DNA from: CAUPWF01 sp964369775
GTDB taxonomy: Bacteria > Bacillota > Clostridia > Lachnospirales > Lachnospiraceae
NCBI GenBank assembly: GCA_964369775.1
Contig: CAYJHQ010000066.1
Span: forward strand, 1-7,500
Length of the DNA stretch: 7,500 nt
Direction of reading: 5' to 3'
The notes below the pieces were generated by a model, which did no database searches, had not been told where the DNA came from, and saw only the letters and a program-made list of their open reading frames with translations. Below are positions 1-6,655 of the stretch, piece after piece. A program made the translations under genes and the position numbers. The stretch's first letter is position 1. Every line of letters begins with the position of its first letter.

Positions 1-902
1 CTTGCTACGGCTGTTCCTTCTTCAATCATTCTCTCAATTTCAACTTGTGGAATAGTATTTGTAATATCAGTTGCATCTGTTGTAAATGAAGCAAGAGCAG
101 TTGTTGCCTCTTCAATAAATACTACTTCGATTTTTTCTAACTTGATATCATCTGCTTTATAGTATTCTTCGTTCTTTGTTAGAATTACTGATTGCTTTGG
201 TGTGTACTCTGTTAGTACGAAAGGCCCATTTCCAATATGTGTATCTGGTGTATAACTCCATTCTCTTGGATCATCATGTTTCTCTACAACATCTTGCCTA
301 ATTGGACTCATTTCAATCGATGCAACTTTTTCAAGGAATAAAGGATCACTATATTCCATTTCAACTTCTAGAGTATAGTCATCTACTGCTTTTATTCCAA
401 CTTCTTCTAAAGTCCCTTCACCTTTATTATACTTTTCTGCCCCTTTGATTGAATAATAGTTATCCGCAGATTCAGAAATATAGGCCGGATCTAAAGCGCT
501 TGTCCATGAATACACGTAATCTGCCGCTGTAACGACCTCTCCATCTGACCATTTCACTTCTTTATTTAGATTAAAAGTATAAAGAGTCATGTCTTCATTC
601 ACTTCCCAATTCTCTGCGTGTGCTGGTTGGAATTCTCCATTGCTATCTCTTCTTAAAAGACCAACAAATAGTTGAGTAGCGACTTGCTTCATATCTACTC
701 CATTCATATCACGAGGATCATACTGTTGCGGATCACTTGCAAAACTTACTGAAATTTCTTGAGCAACTCCTTCTTCCTCCCCCTCTTCAGATTCTGTACT
801 ACTTCCTTCACTCTCATCAGATGTTCCTGTAAATCCACATCCTACGATTGCACTTGTCACTAGCATTGTAGTTAGTAACAAACTCACGATTCTCTTCTTC
901 AT
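1..902 (-). CDS. oppA: OppA-type peptide-binding lipoprotein (5' part, cut by window edge)
   Basis: This is the first 300 codons of an extracellular solute-binding protein of family 5 (SBP_bac_5), the substrate-capturing part of the peptide importer encoded just upstream. I translated it from the ATG at 902-900. AAGGAGA lies 6 bases upstream, which supports that start. Residues 1-21 form a lipoprotein signal peptide (MKKR, hydrophobic core, then IVGC), so Cys22 should be lipidated and anchor the protein outside the membrane. Residues 26-45 are a Ser/Glu-rich acidic linker. The folded domain then shows family landmarks: KWSDGEVVTAADYVYSW near 117-133, LDP at 137-139 and IGNGPFVLTEY near 223-233. 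Family members are usually 500-600 residues, so roughly half is present; the missing end is due to the window, not a mutation. The neighbours favour oligopeptides, but ligand specificity cannot be read from sequence, and dipeptide binding is possible. Confidence 0.93.
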   Translation of the reverse strand, partial: MKKRIVSLLLTTMLVTSAIVGCGFTGTSDESEGSSTESEEGEEEGVAQEISVSFASDPQQYDPRDMNGVDMKQVATQLFVGLLRRDSNGEFQPAHAENWEVNEDMTLYTFNLNKEVKWSDGEVVTAADYVYSWTSALDPAYISESADNYYSIKGAEKYNKGEGTLEEVGIKAVDDYTLEVEMEYSDPLFLEKVASIEMSPIRQDVVEKHDDPREWSYTPDTHIGNGPFVLTEYTPKQSVILTKNEEYYKADDIKLEKIEVVFIEEATTALASFTTDATDITNTIPQVEIERMIEEGTAVA

Positions 903-933
903 AACTGTTCTCCTTTTTCATTGATTCTATAGA

Positions 934-951
934 TAAAGCACCATTGCTTTA
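934..951 (-). promoter_or_regulatory. Small hairpin in the oppF-oppA gap
   Basis: The 74-base gap before oppA contains a perfect inverted repeat: 934-940 pairs with 945-951 (7 bp, TAAAGCA/TGCTTTA) around a 4-base loop. The RNA downstream has no U-run, so it is not a normal intrinsic terminator. It ends 18 bases before the oppA Shine-Dalgarno. In binding-protein transporter operons such hairpins often protect or separate the binding-protein message so that it accumulates above the membrane subunits. That role is inferred here; the stem is short and AT-rich, so it may be weak. Confidence 0.4.
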
Positions 952-976
952 CTACCATTATTCATTCCTTACTTCA

Positions 977-1954
977 TTAAAACAGATGACAAGCTACGCT
1001 GTGCCCTGGTGATATTTCTTTTAACATTGGTTTTTCTATCTTACATTTACCTTCCGCATACTGACATCTTCCGCTAAATGGACATCCACTTGGTACATTG
1101 ATTGGACTTGGCACATCCCCTTCTAGTATAATTCTTTGGTTTTTCTTTGCTGCAATCGGATCCGGTAATGGAACTGCCGAAATCAACGCTTTTGTATATG
1201 GATGTTGCGGTCTGTGATAAATTTCATCCGCTGCTCCCATCTCTACCAGATTCCCTAAATACATCACCCCTATATGTGTTGAAATATGTTTTACCATACA
1301 CAAATCATGGGCAATAAATAAATATGTAAGGTTTCTCTCTTCTTGTAGCTCCTCTAACATATTAACTACTTGTGCTTGAATCGATACATCAAGTGCTGAT
1401 ATTGGCTCATCACAGATGATAAACTCTGGATTAAGAGCAAGTGCTCTTGCTATTCCAACCCTTTGTCTTTGCCCGCCACTAAATTCATGGGGATAACGAT
1501 TTCGATGTTCTGCACTTAGTCCTACTCTCTCCAATAATTCTGATACAACTCCACTTACTTCTGCTTTAGTCTTCTTTTCAAATTCCAATAAGCCTTCAGA
1601 TATAATGTCCCCTACCATCATTCTTGGATCAAGAGAGGCATATGGATCTTGAAATATCATTTGCATATTTCGTCTATAAGGAAGCAATTCTTTCTTATTT
1701 AAGCCTGCAATATCTTTCCCTTTATAGATAATCTCCCCTGACGTCGCTTCATATATCCTTAAAATAGTTCTTCCACACGTAGTTTTTCCACACCCTGACT
1801 CACCAACAAGCCCTAACGTTTCTCCTCTATTAATGGAAAAGCTTACATCGTCAACAGCTTTTACATACTTCGTCTCACCTTTAGAGAAACCACCTTTCTT
1901 AATGGGAAAATACTTTTTCAAATTGTTTACTTCTAGCAATACTTCTTTTTTCAT
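977..1954 (-). CDS. oppF: Peptide ABC transporter ATP-binding protein OppF
   Basis: One of the two ATPases that power peptide import; it acts on the cytoplasmic face, paired with OppD beneath OppB/OppC. At 325 residues it has the family's usual length. The ABC motifs are complete: Walker A GESGCGKTT (51-59), Q-loop FQDP (Gln102), signature SGGQR (159-163), Walker B FIICDEP (178-184, Glu183) and H-loop His216. The C-terminal oligopeptide-transporter extension begins at HPYTKALISAVP (about 251-262) and holds Cys291, Cys297, Cys304 and Cys322, spaced as in homologues that bind an iron-sulfur cluster. SGGQR and the DPYASLDPR segment after the Q-loop favour OppF (or DppF) over OppD. The ATG at 1954 follows oppD by 27 bases. 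Its only ribosome-site match is a modest AAAGGGT 8 to 9 bases upstream, weaker than at the other opp genes. Confidence 0.95.
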   Translation of the reverse strand: MKKEVLLEVNNLKKYFPIKKGGFSKGETKYVKAVDDVSFSINRGETLGLVGESGCGKTTCGRTILRIYEATSGEIIYKGKDIAGLNKKELLPYRRNMQMIFQDPYASLDPRMMVGDIISEGLLEFEKKTKAEVSGVVSELLERVGLSAEHRNRYPHEFSGGQRQRVGIARALALNPEFIICDEPISALDVSIQAQVVNMLEELQEERNLTYLFIAHDLCMVKHISTHIGVMYLGNLVEMGAADEIYHRPQHPYTKALISAVPLPDPIAAKKNQRIILEGDVPSPINVPSGCPFSGRCQYAEGKCKIEKPMLKEISPGHSVACHLF

Positions 1955-1981
1955 TTTATTTTACCCTTTCGTTCGCTTCTC

Positions 1982-2962
1982 TTACTTTTTTGCCAAATCG
2001 TGTAATAACCAACAAGCTACACTCTGCGTATCGCTAACTTTTTCCATCTCTGGTACATAAAGTTCGCAAACCTTCATCGCTCTGTCACATCTTGCAGTAA
2101 ACGGACATCCTACTGGTGGCTTGATAAGATCTGGTGGATACCCTTCAATAGGGGTTAACTTTTCCCTTGTCTCTTCTTTTGGATTTGGAACACTTTTTAA
2201 CAATCCCCATGTATAAGGATGTTGTCCTTGGTAGAAAACATCGTTTGCATGACCCTTCTCTATTACTTTCCCGCCATACATTACATAGACTCTGTCACAC
2301 ATCTCAGCTACTACTCCTAAATCATGTGTGATTAAAATGATTGAAGTGTGGAATTCATCTCTAACTTTTTTGAGTAATTCTAATATTTGTGCTTGAATTG
2401 TAACATCCAATGCTGTGGTCGGTTCATCTGCTATGATAAGCTTTGGGTTTGTAATAAGTGCCATTGCAATCATTACCCTTTGTCTCATCCCACCACTGAA
2501 CTCATGAGGATATTGTTTCATACGTTCTGCCGGATTTGGAATTCCTACCTTGTCCAACATTTCAATCCCTAGCTCCCAAGCTTCACTTTTTGAAACTTTC
2601 TTGTGCTTTTGTACGTGCTCCGTCATCTGATTCCCTACAGTGAACACTGGATTTAATGAAGTCATTGGGTCTTGAAATATCATAGAGATATCATTTCCAC
2701 GTATGGCTTCTAATTGTTTTAGAGTTTTTCCTATAAGAGAGTCACCTAAAAAGACCACATCTCCTTCTTTTATCTTCGCGTTATCTGGAATCAACCCAAG
2801 CATAGACATCATTGTAACTGATTTTCCACAGCCTGACTCTCCTACAACTCCAATAATTTCTCCTTTATTGAGTACAATATCTACTCCTCTTACTGCCTGC
2901 ACCTCTCCTGCGTGTGTAAAAAAGGAGGTGTGCAAATTGTCAATTTTCAATACTTGTTCCAT
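1982..2962 (-). CDS. oppD: Peptide ABC transporter ATP-binding protein OppD
   Basis: The partner ATPase of OppF in the peptide importer, 326 residues and full length. Visible ABC motifs are Walker A GESGCGKS (41-48), Q-loop FQDP (Gln97), signature SGGMR (156-160), Walker B LIIADEP (175-181, Glu180) and H-loop His213. The SGGMRQR signature and the TSLNPVFTVG segment after the Q-loop are typical of OppD/DppD rather than OppF. The C-terminal extension starts at QHPYTWGLLKSVP (about 247-259) and carries Cys286, Cys292, Cys299 and Cys317, the same CX5CX6C plus distal Cys pattern as in OppF. The ATG at 2962-2960 has a strong AAGGAGG 7 bases upstream that overlaps the oppC stop codon, so translation is probably coupled to oppC. 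Both nucleotide sites look catalytically competent. Confidence 0.95.
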   Translation of the reverse strand: MEQVLKIDNLHTSFFTHAGEVQAVRGVDIVLNKGEIIGVVGESGCGKSVTMMSMLGLIPDNAKIKEGDVVFLGDSLIGKTLKQLEAIRGNDISMIFQDPMTSLNPVFTVGNQMTEHVQKHKKVSKSEAWELGIEMLDKVGIPNPAERMKQYPHEFSGGMRQRVMIAMALITNPKLIIADEPTTALDVTIQAQILELLKKVRDEFHTSIILITHDLGVVAEMCDRVYVMYGGKVIEKGHANDVFYQGQHPYTWGLLKSVPNPKEETREKLTPIEGYPPDLIKPPVGCPFTARCDRAMKVCELYVPEMEKVSDTQSVACWLLHDLAKK

Positions 2963-2967
2963 TACTT

Positions 2968-2977
2968 CTCCTCCTTA
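2968..2977 (-). promoter_or_regulatory. oppD ribosome binding site overlapping the oppC stop
   Basis: On the minus strand the oppC stop codon TAA (2977-2975) supplies the first two A bases of AAGGAGGAG, the oppD Shine-Dalgarno. AAGGAGG sits 7 bases from the oppD ATG. A ribosome ending oppC would therefore finish on the next initiation site, which suggests translational coupling and matched amounts of OppC and OppD. Confidence 0.8.
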
Positions 2978-3907
2978 TTTTCTCATTTTTGGATCTAGTG
3001 CATCTCTAAGTCCATCTCCCAAGAAGTTAAACGATAAGATTGTGATACAAATCGCCAAACATGGGAATAACAATTGATATGGATATAGCATATATGTAGA
3101 CAATGCTTCATTGGCCAGTACTCCCCATGAGGCTGTTGGTGCAGATACTCCTAATCCTAAGAAACTTAGAAATGCTTCCTGAAAGATTGCTCCTGGAACT
3201 GCTAATGTTAGGTTAACGATGATAACCCCCAAACTATTTGGCAATAGGTGTTTTAACAAAATTTTGAACTCGCCTACACCAAGTGTTCGAACTGCCATCA
3301 CATACTCTGTTTGTTTTTGCGCAATTACTTGCGATCTTACCATTCGTGCCATTCCAAGCCATCCCGAAATACTCATCGCTACAATAATGGTTGGTAACCC
3401 TGGTCCCAAAACCACCATGAATAAGATCATATAGAGTAATGAGGGAATCCCACCTAGAACTTCTACAATTCGCATCATAATGATGTCAGTTCTACCACCA
3501 AAAAACCCTGATATTCCCCCGTATAAAGCCCCGATAAATAGAGTAATTACTGTAGATGAATATGCAACTGTCATTGAAATCCTCGCTCCATACATCACTC
3601 TTGTGAGCACGTCTCTTCCAAATTGATCTGTCCCAAATAAATGTGACAAGCTAGGACCTTGATTAGCATTACTTAAATCTTGTGTTGCGTAATCATACGG
3701 AGTAAGAATTGGCGCCAATATTGCAATTAATGTGATTATAACAACTAGCACTACTCCAAACATTGCTAGTTTATCTTTTTTTAATCTTCTCCACACATCT
3801 TTCCAAAATGTAATCTCTTCTCGTACTACTTCTGCTTTGAACTTTCGATTACCTGTAAGAGGTTCGAACATATCTCTACTCAATTCAATATTTTTATTTT
3901 GACTCAT
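2975..3907 (-). CDS. oppC: Peptide ABC transporter permease OppC
   Basis: One of the two integral membrane subunits forming the peptide channel, 310 residues. A cytoplasmic N-terminal stretch of about 45 residues (OppC_N type) precedes the first membrane helix (about 46-68). The short outer segment has the family hallmark HLFGTDQFGRDVLTR (89-103). Five more hydrophobic helices follow, at about 105-133, 146-168, 170-187, 225-245 and 278-297. The cytoplasmic EAA-type coupling loop that docks on the ATPases is visible at about 201-224 (EYVMAVRTLG to HLLPN). The protein ends in LGDGLRDALDPKMRK, typical of OppC/DppC. The ATG at 3907-3905 follows AGGAGG by 6 bases. It starts only 10 bases after oppB, and oppD follows after 12 bases. 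DppC is the main alternative name; the peptide length handled cannot be told from sequence. Confidence 0.95.
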   Translation of the reverse strand: MSQNKNIELSRDMFEPLTGNRKFKAEVVREEITFWKDVWRRLKKDKLAMFGVVLVVIITLIAILAPILTPYDYATQDLSNANQGPSLSHLFGTDQFGRDVLTRVMYGARISMTVAYSSTVITLFIGALYGGISGFFGGRTDIIMMRIVEVLGGIPSLLYMILFMVVLGPGLPTIIVAMSISGWLGMARMVRSQVIAQKQTEYVMAVRTLGVGEFKILLKHLLPNSLGVIIVNLTLAVPGAIFQEAFLSFLGLGVSAPTASWGVLANEALSTYMLYPYQLLFPCLAICITILSFNFLGDGLRDALDPKMRK

Positions 3908-3913
3908 GATAAA

Positions 3914-3920
3914 CCTCCTA
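3914..3920 (-). promoter_or_regulatory. oppC ribosome binding site overlapping the oppB stop
   Basis: The minus strand reads TAGGAGG here. The first three bases (3920-3918) are the oppB stop codon, and AGGAGG (3919-3914) is the oppC Shine-Dalgarno, 6 bases from the oppC ATG. This is the same stop-in-ribosome-site arrangement as at the oppC/oppD junction and suggests coupled translation of the two permease subunits. Confidence 0.8.
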
Positions 3921-4850
3921 ATCTTCTAGTTTTACTCGCGGATCAATAAATGCATAGGCTACATCCACTATGATGTAAGTAACAATCATTACAATACTAT
4001 AAAATGCTGTTAAACCAAGAATCATCATATAATCCCTGTTATTAATGGCTGATACCATTTCTCTTCCAATCCCTGGAATTTCAAATATCTTTTCTACGAT
4101 AAAACTTCCAAGTAGCATGGATGCAACAAGTGGTCCTAGGTAGGTAACTACCGGAAGCATACAGTTCTTAAGCGCATGTTTAAAAATAACTACTCTATGA
4201 GAAAGTCCTTTCGCTTTTGCAGTTCTGATATAATCTTGTCTTACTACATCTAGTAGGCTTGACCTTGTCAATCTCGATAGATACGCTATTGATCCAAAAG
4301 ATAGCGCTATAGCAGGTAATACTAAGTTTGCTGGTCCATCAAATCCCATAACTGGTAGTACTCTTAGTCTCACTCCAAAGATATAGATTAACATTGTGCA
4401 CATTACGAAACTCGGTATTGTTATACCTAGTGTCGTAAGGACTTTCATCGCATTATCCTGCCACTTACCTTGTTTTAACGCTGCTAAAATCCCCCATAAG
4501 ATTCCAAAAAATACAGTGATACATATACTAGTTAATCCTAGTGTCATGGTAACTGGTAGCTGTCGAAAAATAATTCCCTCAACTGTTCGTCCTCCATAAT
4601 TGGTAGAAACCCCAAACTCTCCATGCAAGAGCCCTTCTAAATAGATGAGGTATTGTTTCCACACTGGTTCATCTAAATCATACTTATCCATTAATGCCTC
4701 TTTCACTTCTATTGACATCGTATCTAGTGAATCAGTATCAAATGGCCCACCTGGTATCGCATGCATTAGGAAAAATGTAATTGTAATAATCACAAAAAAC
4801 GTAGCGACTCCGAAGGCGATTCTTTTTAGAATGTACTTTATCATCTTCAT
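3918..4850 (-). CDS. oppB: Peptide ABC transporter permease OppB
   Basis: First gene of the opp operon: the membrane subunit that pairs with OppC, 310 residues as usual for OppB/DppB. It opens with KYILKRIAFG and a membrane helix at about 9-29, followed by AIPGGPF (31-37), the family pattern after helix 1. Further hydrophobic helices lie at about 99-123, 138-160, 174-192, 232-254 and 276-300. The EAA-type loop contacting the ATPases is at 206-229 (DYIRTAKAKGL, His225). The C-terminus AFIDPRVKLED is diagnostic for OppB/DppB. The start is uncertain by two codons: GGAGG (4859-4855) is 4 bases from the ATG at 4850 but 10 bases from the in-frame ATG at 4844, so the protein may begin MIKYILKR. It lies 206 bases beyond gpmI, past a strong terminator, so it should have its own promoter. 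Confidence 0.95.
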   Translation of the reverse strand: MKMIKYILKRIAFGVATFFVIITITFFLMHAIPGGPFDTDSLDTMSIEVKEALMDKYDLDEPVWKQYLIYLEGLLHGEFGVSTNYGGRTVEGIIFRQLPVTMTLGLTSICITVFFGILWGILAALKQGKWQDNAMKVLTTLGITIPSFVMCTMLIYIFGVRLRVLPVMGFDGPANLVLPAIALSFGSIAYLSRLTRSSLLDVVRQDYIRTAKAKGLSHRVVIFKHALKNCMLPVVTYLGPLVASMLLGSFIVEKIFEIPGIGREMVSAINNRDYMMILGLTAFYSIVMIVTYIIVDVAYAFIDPRVKLED

Positions 4851-4869
4851 TCTCCCTCCATATTCTTTT

Positions 4870-4940
4870 GTTCAAATATACTAAAAACTTCTCATTTTTG
4901 GTAGGATATTTTGTTCTCATTACTCATATATCAACTTTAA
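4870..4940 (-). promoter_or_regulatory. Probable promoter region of the opp operon (exact boxes uncertain)
   Basis: An opp promoter must lie between the gpmI terminator and oppB, and this AT-rich stretch is the natural place. Two incomplete candidates are visible on the minus strand. One is TTGATA (4934-4929) with a poor AAATAT (4911-4906) 17 bases on. The other is a good -10 match, TATATT (4880-4875), without a recognisable -35. The second would leave a leader of only about 20 bases. The octamer AATGAGAA occurs twice here, at 4888+ and 4913+, 25 bases apart. I see no CodY box (AATTTTCWGAAAATT) and no riboswitch-like structure. Position is inferred mainly from context. Confidence 0.3.
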
Positions 4941-4984
4941 AATATGCCTTTTTATTTAATTTAGTCGTTTTCTTTGGTTTTTGC

Positions 4985-5016
4985 AAAAAAAAGCGCATGG
5001 CAAGCCATGCACTTTT
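4985..5016 (-). terminator. Rho-independent terminator after gpmI
   Basis: Read on the minus strand, 5016-5005 (AAAAGTGCATGG) pairs with 5000-4989 (CCATGCGCTTTT) around the loop CTTG. The 12-bp stem is continuous, with one U-G wobble. It runs into eight consecutive T bases (4992-4985). On the plus strand the wobble becomes a C/A mismatch and the 3' run is shorter (TTTT, then A), so the element is best suited to stop leftward transcription. It lies about 40 bases past the gpmI stop and separates the glycolytic genes from the opp operon. Confidence 0.9.
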
Positions 5017-5056
5017 AGATATCATTTTTCTTTTTTATAAAGGTTTTTCCTTCTCA

Positions 5057-6592
5057 TTATTTAAGAAGTGAGATTCCTGTCATTTCATCTGGTTTTTCTA
5101 ATCCCATCAATTCTATTAATGTAGGAGCGATATCAGCTAGACAACCCCCTTCTTTTAGTGAAACACCCTCTTTTGCATTTACCAAGATAAATGGAACAGG
5201 GTTTGTTGTGTGTGCTGTAAATGCACCGCCATTTTCTTCATCGATTAATTGTTCTGCATTTCCATGATCTGCACAAATAAACATCTGTCCATCTACTTCT
5301 TTTAATGCTTCTACAGTTCTTCCCACGCAAGTATCTACCGCTTCAACTGCTTTTATTGCTGCATCTTCAATTCCTGTATGTCCTACCATATCTGGATTTG
5401 CAAAATTAGTGATAATCACATCGTACTTATCTGATTTAATCGCTTCTACTAATTTATCACAAACTTCAAACGCACTCATCTCAGGCTGTAAGTCATAAGT
5501 TGCAACTTTTGGTGAGTTCACTAGGATTCTGTCTTCTCCTTTATTTGGTTCCTCTACTCCACCATTAAAGAAAAATGTTACATGGGCATATTTTTCTGTT
5601 TCTGCTATTCTTGCTTGAGTCAAGTTATTGTTTGCTAAGAATTCCCCAAATGTATTTGTAATCTCCGTCTTATGGAATGCTACTAATTTATTTGGCATAG
5701 TCACATCGTATTCAGTAAAGCATACAAATGTGGTTTTAACTCTATCTCCTCTTTCAAATCCATCGAAGTTATCATCACAGAAAGTTCTAGCTATTTCACG
5801 AGCTCGGTCTGGTCTAAAATTATAAAAAATAACTGAGTCTCCTTCTGAAATTACGCCCACTGGCTTTCCATCTTTCTCAATTACAGTAGGAAGCATGAAT
5901 TCATCTAATTTTTCATCATCGTAAGAAGCTCCGATGGCAGCTACTGCGTCATCAGCTTTTACACCTTCACCTTTTACTATTGCATTATAAGCAAGTTCTA
6001 CTCTATCCCAACGGTTATCTCTATCCATTGCATAGTAACGTCCCATTACAGATGCTACTTCTCCAACACCGATTTCTTTCATTTTCGTAACTAATGATTC
6101 TACATATCCTTGCCCTGAAGCTGGTGGTGTATCTCTTCCGTCAAGGAAACAATGTACATACACATTTTCCACTCCTTGGCGTTTTGCTAGTTCTAGCACC
6201 CCATAAATATGCTCATCGTGACTATGAACGCCACCATCAGATACTAATCCAAACATATGAAGGCTTTTATTGTTTTCTTTTGCATTTTTACAAGCTTCAA
6301 GAAGAGCTTCATTTTCAAAGAAGTCACCATCTTTAATTGCTTTTGTAATTTTAGTCAAGTCTTGGTACACAATTCTTCCTGCACCCATATTCAAATGTCC
6401 AACTTCAGAGTTACCCATCTGTCCATCTGGAAGACCTACATCCATTCCACTTGCTTTCCCTTCAACAAAAGGATATTCTTTCATAAGACTATCCATCACT
6501 GGAGTTTTTGCATGTGCAACTGCGTTACCATTCTCTTTATCATTCAATCCATAACCATCTAAAATCATTAATACAGTTGGTTTTTTACCCAT
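5057..6592 (-). CDS. gpmI: 2,3-bisphosphoglycerate-independent phosphoglycerate mutase
   Basis: Interconverts 3-phosphoglycerate and 2-phosphoglycerate in glycolysis and gluconeogenesis, in the cytosol, using a phosphoserine intermediate and two Mn2+ ions. At 511 residues it matches the family length, and all key residues are present. Asp12 is in MILDGYG. The catalytic Ser62 is in GNSEVGH. His123 is in GGVHSH, and Arg153/Asp154 are in DGRDTPP. Arg185, Arg191, Arg260 and Arg263 (NFRPDRAR) and Lys334 (ETEKYAH) are also there. Metal ligands are Asp401 and His405 (NPDMVGH), Asp442 and His443 (ADHGNAE) and His461 (AHTTNPVP). The alkaline-phosphatase-like metal domain is split around the central transferase domain in the usual way. 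The ATG at 6592-6590 follows AGGAGA by 8 bases. It lies 63 bases downstream of tpiA, probably in the same transcription unit, and is closed by the terminator at 5016-4985. Confidence 0.98.
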   Translation of the reverse strand: MGKKPTVLMILDGYGLNDKENGNAVAHAKTPVMDSLMKEYPFVEGKASGMDVGLPDGQMGNSEVGHLNMGAGRIVYQDLTKITKAIKDGDFFENEALLEACKNAKENNKSLHMFGLVSDGGVHSHDEHIYGVLELAKRQGVENVYVHCFLDGRDTPPASGQGYVESLVTKMKEIGVGEVASVMGRYYAMDRDNRWDRVELAYNAIVKGEGVKADDAVAAIGASYDDEKLDEFMLPTVIEKDGKPVGVISEGDSVIFYNFRPDRAREIARTFCDDNFDGFERGDRVKTTFVCFTEYDVTMPNKLVAFHKTEITNTFGEFLANNNLTQARIAETEKYAHVTFFFNGGVEEPNKGEDRILVNSPKVATYDLQPEMSAFEVCDKLVEAIKSDKYDVIITNFANPDMVGHTGIEDAAIKAVEAVDTCVGRTVEALKEVDGQMFICADHGNAEQLIDEENGGAFTAHTTNPVPFILVNAKEGVSLKEGGCLADIAPTLIELMGLEKPDEMTGISLLK

Positions 6593-6610
6593 TTTTTACT
6601 TCTCCTATCA

Positions 6611-6644
6611 CGCACAAAAAGCAGTGAATCACTGCTTTTGTGTG
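6611..6644 (-). terminator. Terminator-like hairpin between tpiA and gpmI
   Basis: On the minus strand, AAAAGCAGTG (6639-6630) pairs with CACTGCTTTT (6626-6617) around a 3-base loop. One unpaired T (6616) then separates this from an outer CAC/GTG clamp (6642-6640 with 6615-6613). Four of the five U bases are paired inside the stem and GUG follows, so termination is likely partial at best. The hairpin ends only a few bases before the gpmI Shine-Dalgarno (6606-6601), leaving no room for a gpmI promoter. It therefore fits a leaky attenuator or an RNA-processing and stability element better than a full stop. Confidence 0.55.
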
Positions 6645-6655
6645 CTTATATATTC

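Noticed and set aside
26..838. OppA truncation as a pseudogene
   Set aside because: The frame is open from the start codon to the left window edge without a stop or frameshift; it is cut only by the window.
2703..3077. Plus-strand open frame of 124 codons antisense to oppD and oppC
   Set aside because: It spans the junction of two well-supported genes on the other strand, with a Ser/Pro-rich shadow translation and no initiation signal.
4738..4920. Minus-strand open frame of 60 codons overlapping the start of oppB in another frame
   Set aside because: It covers the oppB ribosome site and first codons, has no Shine-Dalgarno of its own, and encodes nothing recognisable; oppB explains the DNA.
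4868..5071. Plus-strand open frame of 67 codons in the gpmI-oppB gap
   Set aside because: It crosses the gpmI terminator and enters the end of gpmI. It has no ribosome site and a low-complexity Phe/Lys-rich translation from AT-rich DNA.
6257..6562. Plus-strand open frame of 101 codons antisense to gpmI
   Set aside because: Its Phe/Cys/Ser-rich translation is what the complement of a conserved coding region gives. It has no ribosome site, and gpmI is certain.
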